From DATAUK01 sp036268295 (GTDB lineage: Bacteria > Actinomycetota > Actinomycetes > JAFAQI01): a stretch of DNA of 64,000 nucleotides. Shown in pieces: positions 17,648 through 25,474 of the stretch. The DNA lies in NCBI GenBank assembly GCA_036268295.1, contig DATAUK010000026.1, positions 49,843 through 113,842 of the forward strand, written 5' to 3'. A model generated the notes under the pieces. That model did not search any database, was not told the origin of the DNA, and worked only from the letters and a program-made list of their open reading frames with translations. Both the position numbers and the translations under genes were made by a program. How positions within the stretch are numbered: position 1 is the first letter of the stretch; each line of letters starts with the position of its first letter.

Positions 17648-18946
17648 GTGTTGCGCGTCGCGGTGGTGGGGGCGGGTCCGGCGGGCATCTACATGGCGGC
17701 GGCGCTCGTCGACCAGCCCGACGTCCCCGCAGCGGTCGACATCTTCGACCGGTTGCCGGTGCCGTTCGGGCTCCTGCGGTACGGCGTGGCGCCCGACCAT
17801 CTGAAGATGAAGGCGCTCGGCATGACGCTGCAGCGCACTCTCGACGACGACAACGTCCGGTTCTTCGGCAACGTCGAGCTCGGTCGTGACGTGACGATCC
17901 ATGAGCTGCTCACCGACTACCACGCCGTCGTCTATTCCTACGGCGCGGCGAGCGACCGCCGGCTCGGCATCCCCGGTGAGGAGCTTCCCGGCAGCTTCGC
18001 CGCGCGCGAGTTCGTCAACTGGTACTGCGACGACCCGGATGCCAGCGTCATCGGCTTCGACCTCAGCGCGCGAAGTGCCGCCGTGATCGGCCTCGGCAAC
18101 GTCGCCCTCGATGCTGCCCGGATCCTGGCGCGCAACGCCGAGGAGCTGAGCCCGACCGACGTCACCGACAACGTCCTCGACCAGCTGCGGAAATCCGCGA
18201 TCACCGACGTCCACATCGTGGGCCGGCGCGGCCCGCAACACGCGAAGTTCACGACCAAGGAGCTGCGCGAGCTCGGCGAGCTTGAGGGTGTCGACGTCAT
18301 CGTCGACCCGGCGGCGGTCGAAGGTCTCGACACCGTCCTCGACCGCGCGATCGCCCGCAACGTCGAGATCTTCAAGGAGTGGTCCGATCGGTCGCTGACC
18401 GGCGCGCCGCGACGGATTCACTTCCATTTCTTCGCGACGCCGATCGAGGTCGTCGGGACCGACGCGGCCGAGGCGCTTCGGGTCAAGCTCGCCGACGGCG
18501 CCACCGAGGACATCGAGGCGCAGCTGGTGCTTCGCTCGGCCGGCTACCGCGGGGTGCCGATGCTCGGCCTACCGTTCGATGAGGAGACCGGGACGATCAC
18601 CGCGGTCGAGCACCGGGTGCAGCGCGCGAGCGGGGCGGTCGGGGAGTACGCCTGCGGCTGGATCAAGCGCGGCGCGACCGGCGTCATCGGCACCAACCGA
18701 TCGGACGCGACCGCCACGATGCGCGCGCTGCTCTCCGACGTACCGGCATTGCTGGCGCGAGACGTCCGGCCCGGTACGGCGATTGCCGCGGCGCTCGACC
18801 GCGGCGCCAAGCCGGTGAGCCTCGCGGGCTGGTCGGCGATCGACGCCGCGGAGGTGGCGCTCGGTGCCGGCCGCAACAGCCCGCGAATCAAGCTGGCCGG
18901 CTGGGACGAGCTGCTCGCCGCCGCCGAGAGCAAGCCAATCGAGTAG
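17648..18946 (+). CDS. fprA: Ferredoxin/flavodoxin-NADP+ reductase, adrenodoxin-reductase type (FprA-like)
   Basis: The 432-residue flavoprotein matches the adrenodoxin-reductase/FprA family. The FAD motif VVGAGPAGIYMAAAL is followed by the characteristic PVPFGLLRYGVAPDH. A second Rossmann motif, VIGLGNVALDAARIL, and HIVGRRGPQHAKFT bind NADP. The C-terminus has YACGWIKRGATGVIGTNRSDA and ends with a family-like LAGWDELLAA. It passes electrons from NADPH to a ferredoxin that would serve cytochromes P450 or Rieske oxygenases. A Rieske oxygenase without its own reductase lies at 22619-23809, a possible but unproven partner. GTG is the only suitable start. Confidence 0.92.
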   Translation: MLRVAVVGAGPAGIYMAAALVDQPDVPAAVDIFDRLPVPFGLLRYGVAPDHLKMKALGMTLQRTLDDDNVRFFGNVELGRDVTIHELLTDYHAVVYSYGAASDRRLGIPGEELPGSFAAREFVNWYCDDPDASVIGFDLSARSAAVIGLGNVALDAARILARNAEELSPTDVTDNVLDQLRKSAITDVHIVGRRGPQHAKFTTKELRELGELEGVDVIVDPAAVEGLDTVLDRAIARNVEIFKEWSDRSLTGAPRRIHFHFFATPIEVVGTDAAEALRVKLADGATEDIEAQLVLRSAGYRGVPMLGLPFDEETGTITAVEHRVQRASGAVGEYACGWIKRGATGVIGTNRSDATATMRALLSDVPALLARDVRPGTAIAAALDRGAKPVSLAGWSAIDAAEVALGAGRNSPRIKLAGWDELLAAAESKPIE

Positions 18947-18949
18947 CTA

Positions 18950-19065
18950 GTGGTCCGTCTGCGATCTGGTCTGGCGGCGGCTGTGGCGCCCGAGCGGCGC
19001 CTGGCGGCGGCCCAGTCATCCGCTTGGATCACCACATCCGCCACCGCAGATCGCAGCCAGCCCAC
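18950..19065. mobile_element. MITE-like hairpin element flanked by TA
   Basis: The 116-bp segment has imperfect terminal inverted repeats: GTGGTCCGTCTGCGATCTG at 18950-18968 and its near-complement at 19047-19065, with 16 of 19 identical. Similarity extends inward through GGCGG/TGTGG blocks. Both ends abut TA (18948-18949 and 19066-19067), consistent with the target duplication of IS630/Tc1-type elements in a CTAG context. It fills the gap between fprA and the DUF1345-like gene, and its right TA forms part of that gene's TAG stop. There is no ORF, so transposition would need a transposase elsewhere. Confidence 0.55.
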
Positions 19066-19856
19066 TAGTGGTGCGTCGCCGGTCCCGCAACGTTGAGCAC
19101 GTTGACGGCGCGGGCGATGACCAGGCCGATCGTCGAGAGGGCGACCAGGCTCTGCGCCGCCATCAACGCCTTGACGCCCCGAGTGAGCGGCATCGTGTCG
19201 GTCGGTGAGAACGCGACGACGTTGGTGAAGCTGACATAGAGATAGTCAACGAACCGTGGCTCCCAGTCGGCCGGCGCGAGTTCGGGCTCGGTCATCTGCG
19301 GGAACATGAAGTCCGGGTAGGGATTGGCGCCTTCGGTGCGTGCGAACGGTCCGCCGCGGTCGATCTCCCAGTACCAGAGGCCGAACGCGATCATGTTGGT
19401 GACATAGATCGCCGCCCCGGTCGTCAGCAGCCCGGTCGCGTCGTTGCTCGCCTTGCCGATGACGATGGCGTGATCGAGCAGGACGGCGCTGATCGCGTTG
19501 TCGAGGGTGATCAAGGCCACCATGGCCAGCGCGGCGTAGCGGCCAAGTGCGGTCCGTCGGCTCAGCCGGACCGGGTTGAGGATCGTCAGTGCCACCAGCA
19601 GAACGATCTCGAGACCTGGCAGCAGCCAGCTCGGATGCAGGCCGTAGCGATCCGGGAGGGACATCTGTAGCGCGATCGCCACCGCGATTGCGAGCGCGGC
19701 TGGGATCCGGTTCTCCGCGTCGGTCGGCCGCAGCCACGCCGGCACGAACCGGTCTTCGGCAGACCGCACGTCGGCCTCGAACCGCTCGCTCAGCTGGGCA
19801 CGTCTCGACGTCGGGTCCGGTCTTCTCGGTTCCAAGGGGCCGGTCATGTCTGTCAT
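19065..19856 (-). CDS. DUF1345-like multi-span membrane protein
   Basis: The 263-residue protein has a charged cytoplasmic N-terminus (1-50) and then about five to six hydrophobic helices. The segment FVDYLYVSFTNVVAFSPTDTMPLTRG followed by a long terminal helix resembles DUF1345 proteins and the pore region of simple ion channels (T-x-x-x-F-S-P-T-D). Function is unknown; an ion-channel-like role is speculative. It is divergent from the ECF41 module, sharing a 78-bp intergenic region with its promoter. Its TAG stop overlaps the right end of the MITE-like element. Confidence 0.7.
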   Translation of the reverse strand: MTDMTGPLEPRRPDPTSRRAQLSERFEADVRSAEDRFVPAWLRPTDAENRIPAALAIAVAIALQMSLPDRYGLHPSWLLPGLEIVLLVALTILNPVRLSRRTALGRYAALAMVALITLDNAISAVLLDHAIVIGKASNDATGLLTTGAAIYVTNMIAFGLWYWEIDRGGPFARTEGANPYPDFMFPQMTEPELAPADWEPRFVDYLYVSFTNVVAFSPTDTMPLTRGVKALMAAQSLVALSTIGLVIARAVNVLNVAGPATHH

Positions 19857-19869
19857 CTTCCTGCAGAGC

Positions 19870-19896
19870 TGTCACAACCACCTGCACCGTCTCGTC
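19870..19896 (+). promoter_or_regulatory. Predicted ECF41-dependent promoter
   Basis: TGTCACA at 19870-19876 is followed after 16 bases by CGTC at 19893-19896. This matches the -35/-10 pair reported for ECF41 sigma factors, which typically read their own partner gene. The start codon of the carboxymuconolactone-decarboxylase-like gene is 38 bp further on, behind AAAGGGG. This implies positive autoregulation of the operon by its second gene. Confidence 0.75.
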
Positions 19897-19934
19897 GTAA
19901 CTAACGACAGGTTGTCGCACTGAAAGGGGCTGAC

Positions 19935-20501
19935 ATGACCGCGGTTGTTGGACTGATCGACGAGCCACGGGGGTCGCTGCGCCGTTACGCCTGGCGGTTC
20001 TCCCGCAAGCGTTTCGGAACGGTTGCCGATCCGCTGCGGGCGCTTGCCCATCACGGCGGCGTACTGGTGTCGAACGGCCTGCTCGAGATGGCGGTCGAGC
20101 GTGGCTGGCGAACCCTCGACCCGCACCTTCGCTGGCTTGCCGTGCAGGCTTCCGCGGGCGCCATCGGCTGCTCGTGGTGCACCGACTTCGGTTACTACGA
20201 AGGCATGCACAACGGCGTCGACCCCTGCAAGGTGCACGATGTGGCGCGGTGGCGAGAATCGGATGTCTACAACGACAAGGAGCGGGTGGTGCTGGAGTAC
20301 GCCGAGGCGGCGACGGCCAGTCCGGTCAACCTCGACGACGATCTGGTGGACCGGCTGCACCGCTGCTTCAGCGACGCCGAGATCGTCGAGCTCGCGTCAT
20401 GGATCGCGCTGGAGAACTACCGGTCGCGAATCAACGCGGGTCTCGGGCTTCACAGCCAAGGGTTCTCGGAGCGCTGCCGGGTGGTGCCGGTTGGATCCTG
20501 A
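19935..20501 (+). CDS. Carboxymuconolactone decarboxylase/AhpD-like protein, ECF41 partner
   Basis: The 188-residue all-alpha protein has a CxxC pair (CSWC) in AVQASAGAIGCSWCTDFGYYEGMHNG and the downstream helix LASWIALENYRSRINAGLGL, typical of the CMD/AhpD fold. The His that normally lies four residues after the second Cys in AhpD is Gly here, so the peroxidase-type proton relay may differ. Proteins of this type are the standard neighbours of ECF41 sigma factors. AAAGGGG upstream fixes the ATG. Its stop lies inside the start region of the sigma gene, so the two are co-translated. Confidence 0.88.
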   Translation: MTAVVGLIDEPRGSLRRYAWRFSRKRFGTVADPLRALAHHGGVLVSNGLLEMAVERGWRTLDPHLRWLAVQASAGAIGCSWCTDFGYYEGMHNGVDPCKVHDVARWRESDVYNDKERVVLEYAEAATASPVNLDDDLVDRLHRCFSDAEIVELASWIALENYRSRINAGLGLHSQGFSERCRVVPVGS

Positions 20502-21369
20502 TGCCGACGCGTTGGCGGGTGTTTTCGCCGAGCATCGGACCTACCTGTTCGGTGTCGCCTACCGGATGCTGGGAAGCGCCGCCGACGCGGAGGACATCGT
20601 GCAGGAGGCCTACTTGCGCTGGTCGGTGCGGCCTCGCGACGACGTGGTCTCACCGCGCGGTTTCCTGACCCGGGTCGTGGTGCGGCTCTGCCTGGACGAG
20701 GTGCGCTCGGCCCGCGCCCGGCGTGAGACGTATGTCGGTCCGTGGCTGCCCGAACCCTTGCTCGTCGACGACCGGGATCCATCGTGGCAGGCCGAGCTCG
20801 CCGACTCGCTGTCGCTGGCCTTCCTGGTGATGCTCGAGGAACTCGGCCCGGTCGAACGGGCCGCGTTCCTGCTGCACGACGTCTTCGACTACGGCTATCC
20901 GGAGATCGCCGACATGCTCGACCGGCAGGAGCCGGCCTGCCGGGCGCTGGTCAGCCGGGCGAGACGACGGGTCGGTGATCGCCGCCACCGCTTCGGCGGT
21001 GATCGCGCCCAAGGCAGGCAGCTCGCCGAGCGCTTCGTCCTCGCCTGCAGCAGCGGCGATCTCGGCGCCCTGATGGGCATGCTCTCCGACGACGTGGTCG
21101 TCTGGACCGACGGCGGTGGCGTGGCCAAAGCGGCCCGGCGTCCGATCTACGGCGCCGACAAGTCGGCCCGGTTCCTGGTCGCGGTGTCGGCGACGGTTCG
21201 GGAGAATGCGGAGGTGCGCGACGCGGTCATCAACGGCCAGCCCGGCGTACTTATCCTCGCAGCCGGCGTCGTGGTGAACGCCGTCGTCCTCGACATCATC
21301 GACGCCGAGATTGTGGGCGTGCGGGTGATGTCGAACCCGGCGAAACTGACCCGACTGCTCCCGCGCTGA
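20491..21369 (+). CDS. sigJ: ECF41-group RNA polymerase sigma factor (SigJ-like)
   Basis: Sigma region 2 (TYLFGVAYRMLGSAADAEDIVQEAYLRW) and region 4 (GPVERAAFLLHDVFDYGYPEIAD) are followed by a SnoaL-like C-terminal domain. That domain carries the ECF41 hallmark motifs DGGG (VVWTDGGGVAKAARRP) and NPAKL near the end. In this group the extension, not a separate anti-sigma protein, controls activity. I start it at TTG 20491, overlapping the CMD stop by 11 bp, because it gives the normal N-terminal length; no ATG or GTG is available. The upstream TGTCACA/CGTC promoter suggests self-activation. The gene symbol rests on similarity to the mycobacterial SigJ type. Confidence 0.9.
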   Translation: MDPDADALAGVFAEHRTYLFGVAYRMLGSAADAEDIVQEAYLRWSVRPRDDVVSPRGFLTRVVVRLCLDEVRSARARRETYVGPWLPEPLLVDDRDPSWQAELADSLSLAFLVMLEELGPVERAAFLLHDVFDYGYPEIADMLDRQEPACRALVSRARRRVGDRRHRFGGDRAQGRQLAERFVLACSSGDLGALMGMLSDDVVVWTDGGGVAKAARRPIYGADKSARFLVAVSATVRENAEVRDAVINGQPGVLILAAGVVVNAVVLDIIDAEIVGVRVMSNPAKLTRLLPR

Positions 21370-21374
21370 GCCGG

Positions 21375-21503
21375 TTACTTCGGCTTGTTGTCAGCCGGGC
21401 GCTCGGTGTTCGGGATGACCGTCGAGCTCACGGCGGCTGCCTTGAGCTTCGCGCTCTTCTTGGGCTTACGGGCCTCCCGGCCGCCCTTGTTCTTATTGCC
21501 CAT
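21375..21503 (-). CDS. Small basic conserved protein, 42 aa
   Basis: ATG at 21503 starts MGNKNKGGREARKPKKSAKLKA and ends ...TERPADNKPK. The Lys-rich MGNKxKGGREARKPK opening recurs in short actinobacterial proteins of unknown function, and I recognise it on that basis. The peptide is strongly basic and may bind nucleic acid. Longer starts upstream give Arg/His-rich non-conserved residues. It is convergent with the sigma gene, 5 bp apart. Confidence 0.75.
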   Translation of the reverse strand: MGNKNKGGREARKPKKSAKLKAAAVSSTVIPNTERPADNKPK

Positions 21504-21655
21504 CTCCGGGCTCCGTCCTGTTTCGTGGTGCGATGGCGGGGTACGCCGCAACCTCACGGTACGTCCTGGGGCGGCTAAGTGGCATTCGACCACGGCCGCA
21601 TGGGACCGTGGTGGTCAACGCGCGGCCGGAGGGCCGCTCATGAAGGCGGTAGGTC

Positions 21656-22594
21656 ATGCAGTCGCTGGACCCGATGGACCTGATGCGCGAGCTCGAGCCG
21701 ACGGTCGAGGCCAACCTCAACCGTCATCTTTCGGTCGCGCAGGAGTGGATGCCGCACGAGTACGTGCCATGGCGGCTCGGTCGTGACTTCACCGGCGACG
21801 ACGGCCTGGCATGGTCGCCCGATCAGTCGCCACTGGCCCCGGCCGCGCAGACCGCGTTCGAAGTCAACTTGCTGACTGAGGACAACCTGCCGAGCTATCA
21901 CCACGAGATCGCAACGGTGTTCGGACGCGACGGCGCGTGGGGCACCTGGGTGCACCGTTGGACCGCAGAAGAGGGCCGGCATGCCTGTTGCATCCGCGAC
22001 TACCTGCTCGTGACCCGCGCGGTCGACCCAATCGCGCTCGAGCGCGACCGGATGGCCACGATGGAGGTCGGCTACAACGCCGAGGGCAAGGGCCTGGTGC
22101 GCGTTCTCGCCTATGTCAGCTTCCAGGAGCTGGCGACCCGGATCGCTCATCGCAACACCGGCCGGATGTGCGGGGAGCCGATCGCCGACCGGCTGATGGC
22201 GCGGATCTCGGCCGACGAGAACTTGCACATGGTGTTCTACCGCGACCTGGTGCGTGCGGCGCTGGACGTCGACCCGGACCAGACCGTCGTGGCGATCGCG
22301 GCCGAGGTGCTCGGCTTCCAAATGCCCGGCACCGGCATCAAGAACTTCGCTCGCAAGAGCGTGCAGATCGCCAAGGCCGGCATCTACGACCTGCGGATCC
22401 ACCGCGACGAAGTCCTTGCGCCGGTGTTGAGGCACTGGAAGGTCTTCGACATGACGTTCGCGTCAGCGGCAGCGCAGCAGGCGCAGGCCGAGCTCGCGAC
22501 TCATCTCGAGCAGCTCGAAGCGCTCGCGACGCAGTACGAGGAACGCCAGGCGCTCACTCGCGAGCGGATCGCTGCGACTCAGTCGGTTGGCTGA
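21656..22594 (+). CDS. Acyl-ACP desaturase (DesA type, soluble di-iron)
   Basis: The 312-residue protein matches FA_desaturase_2. Two di-iron half-sites can be seen: EDNLPSYHHEI with WTAEEGRHACCIRDYL, and YVSFQELATRIAHRNTG with ISADENLHMVFYRD. It would introduce a cis double bond into ACP-bound fatty acids using O2 and ferredoxin electrons in the cytoplasm, as plant stearoyl-ACP and mycobacterial DesA1/DesA2 proteins do. In the first half-site the usual EEN reads EDN, keeping the E-x-x-H ligand spacing. Start ATG at 21656 follows GGCGGTAGGTC; MQSLDPMDLMRELEP is family-typical. Confidence 0.92.
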   Translation: MQSLDPMDLMRELEPTVEANLNRHLSVAQEWMPHEYVPWRLGRDFTGDDGLAWSPDQSPLAPAAQTAFEVNLLTEDNLPSYHHEIATVFGRDGAWGTWVHRWTAEEGRHACCIRDYLLVTRAVDPIALERDRMATMEVGYNAEGKGLVRVLAYVSFQELATRIAHRNTGRMCGEPIADRLMARISADENLHMVFYRDLVRAALDVDPDQTVVAIAAEVLGFQMPGTGIKNFARKSVQIAKAGIYDLRIHRDEVLAPVLRHWKVFDMTFASAAAQQAQAELATHLEQLEALATQYEERQALTRERIAATQSVG

Positions 22595-22618
22595 GCCCGG
22601 AAAGTCGCGCGCTCGGTG

Positions 22619-23809
22619 TCAGACCCGGGCGAGGTTGGTGACCGGCTGGCCGAGGTAGCCGCGCGCCACCATGGTCACGAACTGGTAGACCGCGTCTTCT
22701 TCCGGCGAGAGCGGCCCCGGCTGAGCGTGGACCGAGCTTAGGCCGCGTTGCACCGACTCGCAGGCCTGCCAGTCCTGCCGGTTGGTGATGTCCCAGAAGT
22801 CCATCGCGTACGCCGGGTCGAAGCCCTCGGTCTCGATCGACTCCGGCGCGAACCACCAGCTGCACTCGATCTGCGTGCGGTTAGCCGCAAGCGGCGTGAG
22901 CCGGTGGATCATGGCGTAGTCCGGATGCAGGCTGACCAGGACGTTCGGGAAAACGTTGAGGTAGATGACCGTGCGCAGTCCTTCGGCGTCGAGGCCGCGC
23001 AGCGCGACCCCGCCGCTGTGGCCGTCGAGTGACATCGTGTCCATGCCCTCGCGCAGGTCCATCGTGCCGCCGACCCAGGCACCCGATGCCGGGTAGTTGT
23101 GGCCGCTCGACGGCGGGCTGACCGAGCAGAGCTCGGGGTGGATCGCCGGGCAGTGATAGCACTCGTGGTAGTTCTCGGTGAGGATCTTCCAGTTCGCGGC
23201 GACCTCGTAGGAGTGGCTGCCGGCGACCTTCAGCCGCTCCAGCTCGTAGGGCGCCACGACCTGCTCGAGCGATTCGAGGCCGGTCTCGAACGGCGCCGCA
23301 GTGCCGGAGCCGTCGACGAAAACCAAGCCGTGCCACTCGGCGACCGGCAGCGGGCGCAGTCCCCACTGGCTGGTATCGAAGCCCTCGCGACCCTTGAACC
23401 CCTTGGCGGCGCGCAGCTCGCCGGACAGCTCGTACCCCCAGGAGTGGTACGGGCAAGCCACGACGCGACGGTTGATCGACGTCCCGCAGCCGAGCAGCTC
23501 GTGGCCGCGATGGCGGCAGGTGTTGGCGAAGGCGCGGAGCTTGCCGTCGTCGCCGCGGACCAGCAGGACGCCGGCCGGGCCGACCGCCTCGGCGCGTTGG
23601 TCGCCGGCAGCGGGCACGTCGTCGCTTCGCCCGACGCACATCCACGAGCCGCCGAAGAAGTGCTGCTGCTCCCACGCGAACACGGCCGGATCGACGTACG
23701 CCGCTCGGGGCAGCATCCGGCTCTCACCGAAGGGTGCGAGGGACTGAGCGAGGGCGCCTGGATCGAGCGGCGCGGGTGAATCGGATTCGACGGCAACCTG
23801 ACTGACCAT
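22619..23809 (-). CDS. Rieske-type ring-hydroxylating/demethylating oxygenase, alpha subunit
   Basis: A 396-residue protein with the [2Fe-2S] Rieske motif CRHRGHELLGCG...CPYHSWGY and the mononuclear iron site ENYHECYHCPAIHPE (bridging Glu/Asp and two His). Overall it resembles GbcA/CntA/stachydrine-demethylase-type oxygenases that act on quaternary amines rather than aromatic dioxygenases; this is inferred. No ferredoxin reductase gene adjoins it. I chose ATG 23809 (MVSQVAVESD). It has no Shine-Dalgarno, but a -10-like TATCTT lies six bases upstream, suggesting a leaderless mRNA. The palindrome at 23800-23815 overlaps this start codon. First gene of the amine cluster. Confidence 0.88.
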   Translation of the reverse strand: MVSQVAVESDSPAPLDPGALAQSLAPFGESRMLPRAAYVDPAVFAWEQQHFFGGSWMCVGRSDDVPAAGDQRAEAVGPAGVLLVRGDDGKLRAFANTCRHRGHELLGCGTSINRRVVACPYHSWGYELSGELRAAKGFKGREGFDTSQWGLRPLPVAEWHGLVFVDGSGTAAPFETGLESLEQVVAPYELERLKVAGSHSYEVAANWKILTENYHECYHCPAIHPELCSVSPPSSGHNYPASGAWVGGTMDLREGMDTMSLDGHSGGVALRGLDAEGLRTVIYLNVFPNVLVSLHPDYAMIHRLTPLAANRTQIECSWWFAPESIETEGFDPAYAMDFWDITNRQDWQACESVQRGLSSVHAQPGPLSPEEDAVYQFVTMVARGYLGQPVTNLARV

Positions 23810-23845
23810 ACAGTCAAGATAGGCGCTGGGACGACGTGCTGTCCA
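23800..23845 (-). promoter_or_regulatory. Promoter and TetR-type operator of the Rieske gene
   Basis: On the minus strand TGGACA (23845-23840), an 18-base spacer and TATCTT (23821-23816) form a promoter whose transcript would begin at or next to the ATG at 23809. The operator GACTG-N6-CAGTC (23800-23815) abuts the -10 box and contains the start codon, so a bound repressor would block initiation directly. Confidence 0.65.
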
Positions 23846-23868
23846 GCGTGACCCGACCCCGTCGGTGC

Positions 23869-23922
23869 TTGTCAAACCGGCCGCACTCTTCTAAGTTGAA
23901 GGTCTCGTTTGAACGTTCAGTC
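23869..23922 (+). promoter_or_regulatory. Promoter and operator of the aminotransferase gene
   Basis: TTGTCA (23869-23874), a 17-base spacer and TAAGTT (23892-23897) form a plausible promoter. Just downstream, 23907-23922 reads GTTTG-AACGTT-CAGTC. This is one intact and one degenerate half of the cluster operator, and its right flank TTCAGTCAAACCCT is shared with the site at 33359. Confidence 0.6.
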
Positions 23923-23944
23923 AAACCCTCGACCGGAGCCTGTT

Positions 23945-25423
23945 GTGTCTGTCCAGACCGACCTCGCCACTGATATGTCCGTTGTGCTCGAGCGGGAGAT
24001 CGCCGAGCAGGAGCACCGATTCATCGAGCGCCAGCCGGGATCGGTCGCGCTGAGCGATCGGGCCGCGCACTCGCTCGCCGGCGGCGTGACCTCGAGCTGG
24101 CAGATCACCAAGCCACAGGCGGTCTGGCTCAGCCACGGCGCCGGATCGAAGATCTATGACGTCGACGGCAACTCCTACGTCGACTTGCACGGCGGGTACG
24201 GCGCGGCGCTTGCCGGACACGCCCACCCGGCGATCGTCGAGGCGGTGCAGGCCCAGGTCGCCCGCGGCACCCACTTCGCCCAGCCGACCGAGACCGCCAC
24301 CGTCGTTGCGGCTGAGCTGAGCCGCCGGTTCGGGCTGCCGCTGTGGCGGTTCTGCAACTCCGGGACCGAGGCCACGATGGACGCGGTCCACCTGATGCGC
24401 GCGATCACCGGCCGCGACCTGATCATCAAGGTCGAAGGCTGCTATCACGGCCACCACGACTCGGTGCAGGTCTCGGTGACGCCCGAAGCCGACGAGGTCG
24501 GCGACGCTGCCCGGCCCAACCAGGCGCCGGCGTCCAGCGGTGTGCCGAAGGCGATCACCGACCTGACCCTGATCGTCGGGTTCAACGATCTGCCGGCGCT
24601 TGCGTCATTGCTTGACGATCACGCTGGCCGGGTAGCCGGGATGATCGTCGAGCCGATCATGATGAACGCCGGCATCATCCCGCCGGACGCTGGCTATCTC
24701 GCGGGTGTCAAGGAGCTGCTCCATTCGCACGGCGCGCTGTTGACCTTCGACGAGGTCAAGACCGGCCTGACCGCCGGGCCGTCCGGAGCCACCGGCATCA
24801 CCGGCATCACGCCGGACATCGTCTGCCTCGCCAAGGCGATCGGCGGCGGCATCGCGTCGGCGGCCGTCGGTGGCAGCACCGAGGTGATGGCGCACGTCGC
24901 GAACGGCGACTACGAGATGGTCGGCACGTTCAACGGCAACCCGATGGCGATGGCCGCGACCAAGGCGATGCTGTTCGACGTCGCGACCGACGAGGCCTAT
25001 GCGCGGATCGAGCGGCTGCGGCTGCGGACCGTCGAGGCCTTCGAGCGGATCATCGCCGAGCACGGCCTCGACGCCCACGTGGTGTCGGTAGGCGCTAAGG
25101 GCTGCGTGGTGTTCCGAACCGAGCGGGTGCGCAACTACCGCGGCTTCCTCGACATCGATGACCGGTTCAACCACGTGCACTGGCTCTACCAGCACAACGG
25201 CGGCGTCTTCCTGCCGCCGTGGGGCAAGGTCGAGCAGTGGCTGATGTCGGTGCAGCACGACGACGCGGACATCGATCGATTCATTGCCAACTTCGAGCGG
25301 TGCGCGACGGCACTGTCAAATGTGACTCAGCCAAATGTGACTCAGCCCAATGTGACTCAGCCCAATGTGACTCAGCGAGCAAATGTGACCCAGGATGACC
25401 TTGCGGTGCAGGGCCAACCGTAG
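23945..25423 (+). CDS. Class III aminotransferase, glutamate-1-semialdehyde-aminomutase-like
   Basis: The 492-residue PLP enzyme has NSGTEATMDAVHLMRAITGR (cofactor phosphate site), the GSAM-like GCYHGHHDSV, FDEVKTGLT, and the Schiff-base Lys in VCLAKAIGGG. It is far from heme genes and inside a catabolic cluster, so it is more likely a transaminase or aminomutase of an amine substrate than HemL. GTG at 23945 follows GGAG at a good distance; an earlier in-frame TTG lies inside the operator. The C-terminus ends in a repeated N-V-T-Q-P tail encoded by 15-bp tandem repeats (25319-25393), which is not part of the family fold. Confidence 0.88.
   Translation: MSVQTDLATDMSVVLEREIAEQEHRFIERQPGSVALSDRAAHSLAGGVTSSWQITKPQAVWLSHGAGSKIYDVDGNSYVDLHGGYGAALAGHAHPAIVEAVQAQVARGTHFAQPTETATVVAAELSRRFGLPLWRFCNSGTEATMDAVHLMRAITGRDLIIKVEGCYHGHHDSVQVSVTPEADEVGDAARPNQAPASSGVPKAITDLTLIVGFNDLPALASLLDDHAGRVAGMIVEPIMMNAGIIPPDAGYLAGVKELLHSHGALLTFDEVKTGLTAGPSGATGITGITPDIVCLAKAIGGGIASAAVGGSTEVMAHVANGDYEMVGTFNGNPMAMAATKAMLFDVATDEAYARIERLRLRTVEAFERIIAEHGLDAHVVSVGAKGCVVFRTERVRNYRGFLDIDDRFNHVHWLYQHNGGVFLPPWGKVEQWLMSVQHDDADIDRFIANFERCATALSNVTQPNVTQPNVTQPNVTQRANVTQDDLAVQGQP
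25319..25393 (+). repeat. 15-bp tandem repeat in the aminotransferase 3' end
   Basis: Four copies of AATGTGACTCAGCCC (starting 25319, 25334, 25349, 25364) with near-perfect identity are followed by a diverged copy at 25382. The period keeps the reading frame and encodes N-V-T-Q-P units. The array ends 30 bp before the stop codon and 40 bp before the operator at 25433. Confidence 0.95.
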
Positions 25424-25432
25424 TTTCCTAAC

Positions 25433-25448
25433 GACTGACCGGTCATTC
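25433..25448. promoter_or_regulatory. TetR-type operator upstream of the ABC importer genes
   Basis: GACTG-ACCGGT-CATTC matches the cluster operator with one degenerate half and has a perfect TGACCGGTCA core (25436-25445). It lies between the aminotransferase stop and the GTG of the binding-protein gene at 25475. No clear -10/-35 pair is visible around it. Confidence 0.6.
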
Positions 25449-25474
25449 AGCCAGTCCTTGACACCCAGGAGCAT

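Noticed and set aside
25319..25393. CRISPR array
   Set aside because: Contiguous 15-bp units with no spacers and within a coding frame; no cas genes.
23945..25423. HemL (glutamate-1-semialdehyde aminomutase) for heme synthesis
   Set aside because: Sequence is only GSAM-like and it is inside a catabolic cluster with an operator, not beside heme genes.
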